Shown one piece after another: positions 47,101 to 61,421 of a DNA stretch of 64,000 nucleotides. Positions within the stretch are counted from its first letter, which is position 1, and every line of letters starts with the position of its first letter. The stretch comes from Galerina marginata. Lineage: Eukaryota; Basidiomycota; Agaricomycetes; Agaricales; Galerinaceae. The DNA lies in contig JAECYW010000004.1 in NCBI GenBank assembly GCA_023014335.1, positions 1,860,001 to 1,924,000 on the forward strand, written 5' to 3'. The position numbers were made by a program, and so were the translations under genes. The notes under the pieces are model-generated. The model was not told where the DNA came from. It searched no databases and was given only the letters and a program-made list of their open reading frames with translations.

Positions 47101-49811
47101 CTTTTTAGGTTGGTCTGGTGGCAGGAACAATCCTTCCACCAGCCTCAAGGATTTTATGTTAGTCCCAAACTGCTTATGTTTGTTCCATACTTGTCCTCAT
47201 TATGTTTCGATAGATGGGCATCTACGCCGGTCTTGGAGCCTCGCAGGCTCTGTTCATGTTCGTCATGGGTGCAACTTTTGCGTTATTGACGTATTTTGCG
47301 TCGCAGAGTTTACACAAAGTCCGTGATCATTTTGCCATATCTTTATATCTTTGCTGACACAACTGCGTTATAGCTTGCCATCAAGCGGGTAATGCATGCT
47401 CCCATGTCATTCTTCGAGACTACGGTGTGTTGATCACCGATTCCTGATCATGAAGGTAGGATTCACTGAAACCTATCGTTTAATAGCCCCTTGGTCGTAT
47501 TATGAACCGTTTCTCGAAAGGTAATCAGTTACTCCAGGATCGCCAGATATCGGACCCATCTGACCCCATCACTCATAGATATTGACACAATTGACAACTT
47601 ACTTGGAGGTTGGTCCTGTCTGTATTTCAGCTTTAATTGCAGACACTAAGCAATACACAGATGCTTTGCGCATGTTCATGGGCACCTTCTCTAATATCCT
47701 CGGCGCTATCATCTTGATTTCCATTGTCCTTCCATGGTTCTTGATCGGGGTGTTCGCCATCTTGCTGGCATACGCATACGCGGCCGCGTTCTACCGTGCC
47801 AGTGCGCGTGAATTGAAGGTTGGTGCTTTATGTCATTATGATAATGAAACTGACGCCTTTTCTTTAGCGTCTCGATGCTGTACTAAGGTCTTCATTGTAT
47901 TCCCACTTTTCAGAGAGTTTGTCGGGGCTGGCAACCATCCGTGCCTATGGAGAGGCAGACCGTTTCCGACTCGACAATGAAAAGAGGCTGGATGTCGAGA
48001 ACAGAGCGTACTGGCTGACTGTTACCAATCAGGTATGGATTCCCATTAAGTTTTCGTTGAACTGGCGTCCTGACGAGAGTGACAGCGGTGGCTTGGAATC
48101 AGGCTCGACTTTTTGGGCGCTTTACTGACCTTCATCGTCGCAATGTTGACAGTCGGCACGCGGTTCACCATTTCTCCTTCACAGACTGGTTTGGTTCTGT
48201 CCTACATCCTCAGTGTACAACAATCGTATGTCCCACGTAATGCTTCCTGATTTACCCATGCTCAATCGTTTCTGTGATTAGGTTTGGATGGATGGTACGA
48301 CAGAGCGCAGAAGTAGAGAACAACATGAACTCGGTCGAGCGTATCATGTACTACGCCAAAGAGGTCGAGCAAGAAGCACCCCACGAGGTGCCAGACAAGA
48401 AGCCTCCTCCCTCGTGGCCTGCCCAGGGTCGTCTTGAGCTCAAGAACGTGGTGCTAAATTACCGGCCAGAGCTTCCTCCTGTGCTTAAAGGCATATCTAT
48501 GTCCGTTAAAGCCGGGGAGAAGATCGGCATCGTTGGAAGGTATGACATCAATTTTCTCTGTCATTTTGTGTTGACCCACCTATTTCTTTCAAGAACCGGG
48601 GCCGGAAAGAGTTCAATTATGACAGGTTAGCTCGTGCCTTGCTCGGTATTGAAATTACTAAAACGATTCCTACAGCTTTGTACCGTATTGTGGAGCTGAC
48701 TTCCGGCTCTGTCACCTTGGACGATATCGATGTGTCAACTATTGGACTGACGGATTTACGAAAGAGTCTCGCAATCATTCCTCAGGATCCAGTGAGTCTG
48801 TCACCGTTATATCCAGCTTGTCCAATCACTAAATTATTTTTGTAGCTTCTCTGTAAGCTACAAATTCCCAAAACGTAATTTGCCTCTCTAACTTGATATG
48901 TACCAGTTTCCGGCACCCTTCGATCCAACCTCGACCCCTTCAACCTCCACGACGACGCCACACTCTGGGACGCACTCAAGCGCTCCTATCTCGTGGAGTC
49001 ATCCAAACACAACTCGGTTATCACAACGACGACGCTGACTGGCGGAGACGAAAACGAACTGACGCCCAGCGGGGCGCAAACTCCCAGTGGCGTTCAGACG
49101 CCCGTGAACCGGTTCAGTCTGGATACGGTGATCGAAGACGAGGGTGGCAACTTGTCCGTTGGCCAGGTACGTTTGTTTACTTATAGGTCTCAGGCTCTCT
49201 CGGTTCCTGACCTACCCTGCCCTGACTTGATTTGACCTGAACTGACCTGGCCTCTTTTAAATTTAACGTTTAACGTTTTAAGCGGTCGCTAGTTTCGCTT
49301 GCTCGTGCATTGGTTAAGAACGCAAAGGTTATTATCCTGGACGAGGCGACGGGTATGTGATATTTTTGTTTGGCCCCATAGTTCCCTTGCTGATATGTCG
49401 CCTTGATTATAGCTTCTGTGGATTACGAGACAGACCGGAAGATCCAGGACACCATCGCGTACGAATTCAATGATCGCACCATCCTGTGCATAGCTCGTGA
49501 GTCCAGTTCGCTCCAAAGCGCCTAGGGTTCGTGCATCATCTGACCCGTTTCAAAATAAAAAAACCAGATCGACTGCGCACGATTATAGCATACGACCGCA
49601 TATGCGTGCTCGACGCTGGCCAGATTGCCGTGAGTGTTTTTGGTGGTTTATTTTTGGCGCGTGGCTGATAAGTGTGTGATGTCAGGAATTCGACACGCCT
49701 GCGCAGCTGTATGAGAAGGCGGATGGTATTTTCCGGGGAATGTGCGAACGGTCTTCGATCACGCTGGAGGACATCAAGATGGCTGCAAAGGCCGTCGCCG
49801 CGGACGACTGA
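44138..49811 (+). CDS. YOR1-like ABCC multidrug transporter
   Basis: Full-length ABC exporter of the ABCC type (YOR1-like), with about 15-20 exons. The first exon appears to be the ATG alone (44138-44140), joined over a 61-69-nt intron to [15 protein letters not shown]1 begins after [20 protein letters not shown] and includes [18 protein letters not shown] sequence (read as [16 protein letters not shown]). NBD1 has [29 protein letters not shown], the signature [16 protein letters not shown] and the Walker B aspartates in [15 protein letters not shown]2 begins near 46920, and NBD2 has [16 protein letters not shown], a degenerate signature [33 protein letters not shown] and CIAHRL. The protein ends [10 protein letters not shown]. 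Substrates in the family are organic anions and drugs; here unknown. No biosynthetic genes adjoin it. A close, inverted paralogue starts at the right edge. Confidence 0.9.
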
Positions 49812-50193
49812 ATTATGACGGACCAAGATGTTGACGACCTGCTGATGACCTTACTCGTCATGATTTACGCTGGGATACACGATATAGACGAGTATAATAG
49901 AAGATGGACTTGAAATTGGAATTTAAATTTTTAGCGTTCATGGGTGATATATAATTTCATGGGCAAGAAAGGTGTTACATGTATATAACAGTTACATGGG
50001 TTGGTTTTACGGTTGTCATGATTTCATGAAAGGTCATGTCGATACATTACTTGACAGCAGAGAAACGCAGATGCAAGGTATAGAGCAAGATGGATGGGAA
50101 TGGATTATGGATTGGATATGGGTGATAGGTGATAGGTAGATAGGTATGAAAGGGTCAGCGTTGGTTAGTACAGAAACTACTCTTAATTCGATC
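49812..50193. other. Convergent 3' ends, short imperfect repeats
   Basis: 382 bp between the stops of the ABC transporter (plus) and the Myb/SANT-like gene (minus). It contains a short imperfect repeat of GATAGGT units at 50121-50146. No gene is seen. Confidence 0.5.
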
Positions 50194-52024
50194 TCAATCT
50201 TGGAGCAACATTTTCCTGAGGTACTCCGTCGCCGCCTGCTTCAGGTTCGCATCCGCGTTGGGGTTATTAATCAGCTCCTAGAAACGAAAAAAAGTATGAA
50301 CGTCAGGAATCTACGCAAAACATAAAGACTCACAATAGCCTTCTCCGTCTTGTTCTTGCTCGCGATCGACTTTTCCTGGTCCTTCTTGGCGTTGAACTCG
50401 TTGATCTCGCGCGCTTCGCGGCGGCGCATGTAGTCGAGCTTCTCCTGGGCGACCTTGGTCTGCAGGTTGAGGTAGTGCATGCAGCCGGATATCAAATCCT
50501 GGGTTATCGCGATGTTCATCACGGGCGCGCTGGTATCGTGGGGTAAGGTGCTGGTGCTGGAACTAGAACTTGCGTGAGGGTGAGCTGAGTGGGTTGCATG
50601 CTGTTGCTGTTGCTGTTGCGGGTGTGGGTGCGGTTGCGGGTGGGATTGAGATTGGGGCTGGGTATGGGATTGGGGTTGGGCTTGCTGCTGTTGCTGTTGC
50701 TGCTGCTGCTGTTGCTGGGGTGGGGGAGGGTGTACGGACACCGAGCCGTGGGCTGAGCGGAGGCCGCCTGATGAGCTCTGGTTCTGCGTCAGAGGCGGCG
50801 GGGCCGGTGGTGGTGGGTTTTCCCGGAGGTCCTGCGGGTTAATGTACACGTGCTGCTGCTGCTGTTGTTGCTGCTGTTGGCGGTCATGCGAGAGCCCGTT
50901 GAGCCCGTTCATATGCGAAGACGGGTCATTAAAATCCATGGTGGGTTCTTCGTCTTCTGCTTCGTCGCCGCCCACCAAGCTGCTATTGCCCACACCAGAG
51001 TTCCTGCCCTGAACGGGCCGCGTTGTTGCGGGATCGCCGTGCCACCTGCGAGCGGGATTAAGAGTGGCGGGTAATAGAAAAGCCGAGGACGTACCGTCGG
51101 TAAAAAAGGTCGTACCAGCCTACGCGGTGCCAGTGGTCGATGGTGCGTGCGGTGATGTTGCCGACGTCGCTGCCTGCCTTGCGGGCGATCTGGAGGCGAC
51201 GCTCGTACTCGCGCAGACGGTCGGCCTCGCCTAGCTGGGCGATGGCGTTGTTGCCACCGGTGTGGCCGTGGGCGGTCTCAAAGGCGTAGATCTGCTTGAA
51301 GAGATTAAAGTTGCGCTCGTAGCAGCCTTTGAGGGCCTGGTAAGTTTTTTTTCCGCCGAAAACTTCTGCGGCGCACTGTGGGTAATGATAAGATAAAGCA
51401 AGAGATGAAAAAAGGAAGGTAGTCACGTCTCGGAGACACGAGTTTTTTGTAGCACGGAGGGCATTCCAGTGGTCCTCCTGGCCGGCACCCATGAGCCAGC
51501 TGAAGAGTTTTGACTTTTCCTCGTCGGTCCAATGCTTTGCGCCCTGAGCGGAGCCGTCGATATCGTAGGAATCGGGGTCGTCGGGAGCGTTGGTCTCGCG
51601 CCTGCGCTTGAGGGGGTTGCTGTTAGCGTCGACCTGCTTGCGCTTCATGGCGGGGGAGGAGGCGCCGGGCTGGACGGCAAAGGTGAGTGGGGCGGCGGCG
51701 GCGGCATGGGGAGGCTGGGCGAGGGTGGGCGGGGAGGTGGAGGGGTTGCGGTAGTCGGTGGGGGGGCGGGAGTAGGGGGGTGGCTGGGTGGGGAGATGGT
51801 TGCCCAGGGCCTGGCCCAAACCGTTCTGGTGGAAGGACTGGGAGGAGGGATGAGCAGTGGTTCGGGAGGGAGATAAGGGACCGACCGAGCCGTTTGGGTC
51901 GAGATTGGAGTCTCTGCGCTCCTGGATGGGCATATGGCCGTACTGCATGCTGCAAACATGGTGAGAATGCACAACGACAGATTCAGAGACGACACAGCGC
52001 TCACTTGGCTACCCCAGAGTCCAT
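50194..52024 (-). CDS. Myb/SANT-like DNA-binding protein with polyQ tracts
   Basis: The first exon is tiny (MDSGVA, start 52024) and joins over an intron to MQYGHMPIQERRDSNLD. After a Pro/Ser-rich leader and a basic nuclear motif (NPLKRRRETN) comes a Myb/SANT-like helix bundle. It reads AKHWTDEEKSKLFSWLMGAG, EDHWNALRATKNSCLRD, then CAAEVFGGKKTYQALKGCYE and FNLFKQIYAFE, with further helices RLREYERRLQIARKAG and TIDHWHRVGWYDLFYRR. The C-terminal half has long glutamine tracts, Pro/His/Gln stretches and a predicted coiled coil (LNLQTKVAQEKLDYMRRREA), ending EYLRKMLLQD. Likely a nuclear regulator; the exact family was not identified. The stop lies 75 bp after the MYST gene's stop would place the next start, on the same strand. 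The polyQ tracts use mixed CAG/CAA codons. Confidence 0.7.
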
Positions 52025-52098
52025 CCAAACCACTCGCCGTCCTGGTTTGGCTCAGTTTATTATCCACTACACAACACACACAAATATTATATAAACAA

Positions 52099-56012
<3,914 letters not shown>

Positions 56013-56807
56013 TACGCATATAAAATAAAGTACAATCCAGCACAGTGAGTAAGTTAGCGACAGGAGAGGGAGAAGAGGGTTAGCTCGTCGACGGAGACGG
56101 TGAACAGGGTTGTTTGAGGTTGTTTACGCCCTACTGGGTGGTTTGGCGCGGTCTGACCAATTGGAATGCGTTGCGCCTTTGATCGCGAACTAACAGGGCC
56201 ATTCGTTTATGTACAACCTCACAACCAATACACACGGTGAGCTGCTCGAGCTGCTGATATGATGGATAACGGACAGGCTCCAAATTTGGCAGAAACAATG
56301 GTGGCTTGGGGCTAGTGCTGGCAGGCAGCGCCGAGGAGGGCGAATTAACCCAGCCAGCTGTCGAAATTTCTCGAAACCGCTCCGCAATCAGTGATTCGGA
56401 CAATCTCAGCTTTTATAATGTGGAAAAACCCCAGTTTCACCCGGGACGTTGCCGTTTCTGCCTGCCTGCCTGGAAATAGCCGACACAGCAGAAACTGACT
56501 CGAGTCGTGCGAACGTGCGACGATGGCCAGCCCAAAAACAGCCCTTTCTCTGCGTCTTTGGGGCGTCTGGGGTGCGGTGTGCGTAGGTACAGATACAATA
56601 TATTTTATAGATCAACAGAGTGCACTGAGGGAGTGAGCAGAGTTGTGTGGTGTGGCACTGACGAGCGCCAAATAGGGACCAACAATTAAGGACTTCCCCT
56701 TCCCGTTATGCTGACCTGTTAAGGATCCATTTGGCTTTGCAAGCACACAGTGACCTCGCTTTCCCTCCTTACCGTTTTCCACCACGTCGTATACAGCTAC
56801 CCAGACA
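56013..56807. promoter_or_regulatory. Divergent intergenic region, MYST/LAMMER kinase
   Basis: 795 bp between two divergent genes. It includes a 90-codon minus-strand open frame (56403-56131, starting MSESLIAERFREISTAGW) that might be a small gene or just chance. No other RNA or repeat feature is seen. Confidence 0.4.
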
Positions 56808-58804
56808 ATGGCGGCGGTCCATCCGCTGCCAATCCTCTCCCAGTACGCCCGCGGCGGACAGACCCTCAACCACATCAACCAAGCTGGTCCGAGCGGTATC
56901 CCCACCCCACCCCTCGCCACCAGGAAGCGCAAACGCGCCCATCAATACACTGTCAGCTACAGCGAGGTCCAGGAAGTCGACTCCAACGGTCGCCTCAGAG
57001 AGGTCATCGTAATCGACGATACTCCTCCACCACCCACCATCTCGCCATCACTTACCCATAATGGGGCTTACTCTGCGTCATACCAGCCCCCGACCTACGC
57101 CGCACCCATCCGGACCAGAGCCCGCGCAGCCCTAGAGGCGCAGGCTCTGTCTACGAGCTCGTCATCTGTCATTACCGCTCCCCCTCCCAAAAAGCGGAAA
57201 CGGGAACATAATGATGAGGTCCGTGCGCCGGGCAAGAAGCCCATGACAGGCAGCCAACAGTCGCAAGTCCTTGTCACAAACTCATGGGAAAGCCGAAGTG
57301 CTGCTGCTACGGATGATGTCAGTCTCCCGCCCCGCTTTGTCTTTTTCCTTGCTAAACTTTGTCAAATTTTCTATAGACATCCAAGGGTCCTGTCTCTTGC
57401 GACGACAAAGAGGGACATTATATTATCGTTCCGGACGACATGATCAATCGACGTTGTAAGTAGCATGCTCCCTTGTAAATCAAACCCCTCTGACCCTTTT
57501 CGCCACCAGATCGAACAGTCAAACTGCTTGGTCAAGGGACCTTTGGTAAGGTGGTCGAAGCTATCGACACCGAAAATAACACTAGAGTGGCCATCAAGAT
57601 CATCCGGGCTATTCCCAAGTACCGTGATGCCAGCAAGATTGAAGTACGGGTACTTCAGAAGCTCAGAGAACGTGATCCAACAAATCGAAAGTAAGATCTT
57701 TTTCTCCTGCGAATTAAACATTGAGGCTAATCTCATTGTTCCAGCAATTGCATCCACCTACTAAGCTGGTTCGACCATCGAAACCACATCTGTTTGGTTT
57801 CAGAGCTCCTGGGAATGTGTGTGTACGACTTTATCAAGGAGAACGACTTTGCTCCTTTTCCTCGACACCACATCCAGAAGTTCGCTCGTCAGCTGCTGGG
57901 CAGTGTCGCTTGTGGGTTTTTCCCATGCTCTAAATAAATGACATGCCCTAATGCACGCGATCGCACGACAGTTCTGCACGAACTACGGCTTATCCATACA
58001 GATCTCAAGCCAGAAAACATTCTATTAGTGCATAACGACTACCGAACTGTCCACGTCACCGTCCCTGGAAAGGTATGTTTGCTCTGTACTGTACTGATTT
58101 CATATTTTTTCTTATCCGTATTTCCAGCGCAATGCGCCTCCCAAAGCCAAGCGGATATTGGAGTGCACAGACATCCGTCTAATAGACTTTGGCTCAGCCA
58201 CCTTTGAACAGGAGTACCATTCATCTGTGGTCTCTACTCGACACTATCGAGCACCGGAAATCATACTGGGTCAGTTTTATCGAACGCACGCTTGCGCCGC
58301 ATTATCCTCATCCGGTCTTGTTAGGTCTCGGCTGGTCATTTCCCTGTGACGCTTATTCGCTAGGGTGCATCCTTGTCGAATTTTTCACTGGTCTTGCTCT
58401 GTATCAGACACACGACAACCTAGAACATCTTGCCATGATGGAGATGGTCATGGGCAGAATGCCTGAACGGTTTGCCCGAGCCGGCGCACGGTCGAAACCG
58501 GAGTTTTTCAAGGAAGGCTGCAGGCTCGATTGGCCGAAGCCAAAGGCAACGCGGCAGAGCAAAAAGGACGTTCGCGCGACACGGCCGCTAGTTGTAAGCC
58601 TCGTTCCTGCTCCGATCCTCTCGCGAACTCCGAGCTCATGGCTGTCATGTTTAGGACGTGATACAAGGATCAACGGATAACATCAACAAGGCTTTTTTTG
58701 ATCTTGTAAAGAAACTTCTTGCTTTCGATCCCGCCCAACGGATAACAGTGCGGGAGGCACTACAACATCCGTACTTCTCACTAAATATTCCCCCTGAGAT
58801 ATAA
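56808..58804 (+). CDS. LKH1: LAMMER (CLK-type) dual-specificity protein kinase
   Basis: Kinase of the CLK/LAMMER family (yeast Kns1, S. pombe lkh1), which phosphorylates SR splicing factors and stress regulators. The N-terminal about 190 residues are disordered with a basic nuclear motif ([12 protein letters not shown]). The kinase domain starts [20 protein letters not shown], with the ATP lysine in VAIKIIRAI, then [20 protein letters not shown], the HRD region as [14 protein letters not shown], the DFG block as [20 protein letters not shown] and [12 protein letters not shown]. The family tag reads [17 protein letters not shown]; the classical form is EHLAMMERILG, so the arginine after the glutamate is replaced. 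The C-terminus has [20 protein letters not shown]. The HRD motif reads HTD, as is usual in LAMMER kinases. Several short introns; the exon before LRLIHTD is short. Confidence 0.93.
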
Positions 58805-61421
58805 TTTCTTAATATCTTTCCCCCCTCCCCTTATTATCATCATGTCACTAGACCGGACGACCTATTTGCTCACTTCCTCCCGACTCCAACACCTTGTCCT
58901 ATGAAACTCAATTGTACCACCACACACCCATCACCATGTCTTTTTAGTACAACAACGTCGAGGAAGTTTCTGGTTATGTCCTACTGCTCTCCTGCTGTTA
59001 CGATGTGTACTCGCCTTTTGTCCGAACTCACGACCCGCATCCGAATGCCCACAGACGACCCGTTCGGCCGAGATCTTCAGAACCTCCCATGGTCGATCTC
59101 GACGTGCACCCGTCGTACAACCAAACAACGATCTTCTCTACCACGTAACGTAAACGTTCCACTCTTTATTGCACTCTTTTTCTCCAAGGTCTTCCTCAAC
59201 ACCATCTTTCTGATCTCGGCATTCAAGGCATTGCTCATGGTTATACCATTTGCATTACCTTCGCATTTTCATTTTCGCTTCATTTCACTTTAGCATTCTG
59301 TCCTTCTTTCTTTATTACCTTTCTTTCTTCCTTCTCTCTAAGCATTGCCAAACTCTTCCACTCATTTGATCAAATTCCCGTTTCTTTTTTCTTCCTCGCC
59401 AGAAATTAATTTGCGCCTCTGTTTTATTCTCTTGTCTACACAGGAAGCCATCCAGACGTATCTGATTACAATCTCTTTATCTTGTGTATCACTACCAGAA
59501 TACTAGATGCCCTCGAAATATCAAGCACGTTCGAAATCCTCGCATTCGCTGCCGCCACCCGCGGATTCGCTTCGATCTCGTCAAATGGCCATTGGTCGCC
59601 GTTATGTACGACGATTATGGTAGAAGGGAAGATGGGTAAAGTATAACTTATGGATATGTAGATTTTTTTATGCCCTCTAGGTGGCCTCCAGTCCCAGGTA
59701 TGCCCGTAATTGTTCTGCCATATCTCAGTTCTCATGACTTGACCGAGAGTCAGGGACTTGCGGCTTATATCCACTGGCGCTCCCACTTACATACATGGGT
59801 TGTACATGGGGGTAGGTAGGCACTGTCAAGTCCCCGAGGACGGCGGTCCTTGGACACTGATTTATTGTACTCGAATACTCAGCCCCGTTGATGACTCCAT
59901 ACCGGTACGGAAAAACATGCATGGGTCACGCCATTAAGGCTCTCAAGCGGGATGGCATCTCGAATGAGATTCTGGGTTCCTGTAAGTATCCGTAGAGTCG
60001 AACGTTACCGATTGGTTCTCCATGAAGCCGCGAAGCTTTACCCTCAATGATCAGGGGCTTCTGTGATGTCATTGATGATCAAACCCCTCCTGTGCAAAAT
60101 GCTTAACACCTGCTCCAACAGCTCATCGACGTGCCCATGATGATGCACAAATCCTCCATCGCGGCATCGGCTCAGCAAATATTGGAACTACTGGAGGCGG
60201 GCGAGGGTTGTTGAGCTGCTCAGTCATGATAATTTCAGATGAGTAATAAGTCGTCGACTACTCGAGTAGTACGTCGGTTTCGAATATACTTTCACCGGTA
60301 GAGGCATGCCATGGTCCCTCCACGTACATCCATGCAGCAAACACCAATTGTGAGCCGGCTTTGTCAATTGAGGGAACATTTTACAATAGGCAACGGCGGG
60401 GTGGATTCCCGCACCGCGTTTCAGCTTATTCCTCTCCTTCGGCGATACAAGAAAAGGGGAGCAGGGCTGACGCGTCGAATGAGGCGACAGACGCGTTGAT
60501 CACGAGGCAACCTTGTGGAGATTTGCCAGCCACTTCGCTCGGACAGGCGACGAGGCGGACTCTGTAGAGGGGCGGACTTAGAGCCATGTTACAAACAACG
60601 AAGTGGTTGTCATACTTATTTAATCGACATTCAATTGCGTTGGGTTCAGCAAACAAGGGGAACCACGAAAGAAAGAGGTGAATTGGGTTCCAGTTGTGAG
60701 GCCTCCGCATTGCTTCCAAGCCTATCGAAAAAATCCTCTTGAAGACTGCCGGATTTTCTGTATGAACGATATTTCACGAAACCTCTGAACGAGAAAGAGC
60801 AACCAATTCTAGAAAAGTCGGCATATGAGCCGTTGAAGACGCCGAGGCAATTAGAGCACGACCTGCACTGGATGGAACGCTCGCTTCATCATATGTATGA
60901 CCCGGGCCTGACCTTACGAACAACCGAAGCGCCATTTCGTAGATTATAGCCTGCCCAGCACCACAGCGGATACTCCAATCCGAACGACCGAACTACTTTG
61001 GCCTGGCCAAACTGCGGAATCTGCAAATCACCATAACAAGCAACCCAACCTTGACCGGGAATAGGCTTTGAATCGGCGACGGGATTCTGTTGACTGACTA
61101 GAAACTGCTAGTTTGTGTACCATGGATAATCCCTCCGATTTTACTCGGTCGATTGGAATGAAGCTTGCTCTACATTTTATTAGCGCCACTTCTGGGCTAT
61201 CTCAGTCGATACCTGGATTGAAAAGGTCAAGTGCCTCTAACATCTGCCGGTCGACCTATCTATCATGTATGTTACGTGACAACCTGTCTACTTCTATCCT
61301 TTGTCAACGTCGAAGAGCCTAGGCTATGTATTAAATACGCGCAGTATATGGTATGTAAATGGATTCCTAAATAAAACAAAGGAAACAAGAAACAAATTCA
61401 ACTGGATATCTCGTTTAGACT
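58805..61421. other. Gene-poor tract
   Basis: About 2.6 kb without a recognisable gene. 58810-59460 is pyrimidine-rich on the plus strand. A minus-strand frame at 59466-59786 (about 106 codons, with IIVVHNGDQWPFDEIEANPR) looks faintly coding but has no known family. A 14-bp perfect palindrome (ACTACTCGAGTAGT) lies at 60257-60270. No LTR or tRNA is seen. Confidence 0.4.

Noticed and set aside
58901..59293. 130-codon plus-strand frame after the LAMMER kinase
   Set aside because: Low-complexity, Ser/Thr/Phe-rich translation of a pyrimidine-rich tract; no domain or splice support.
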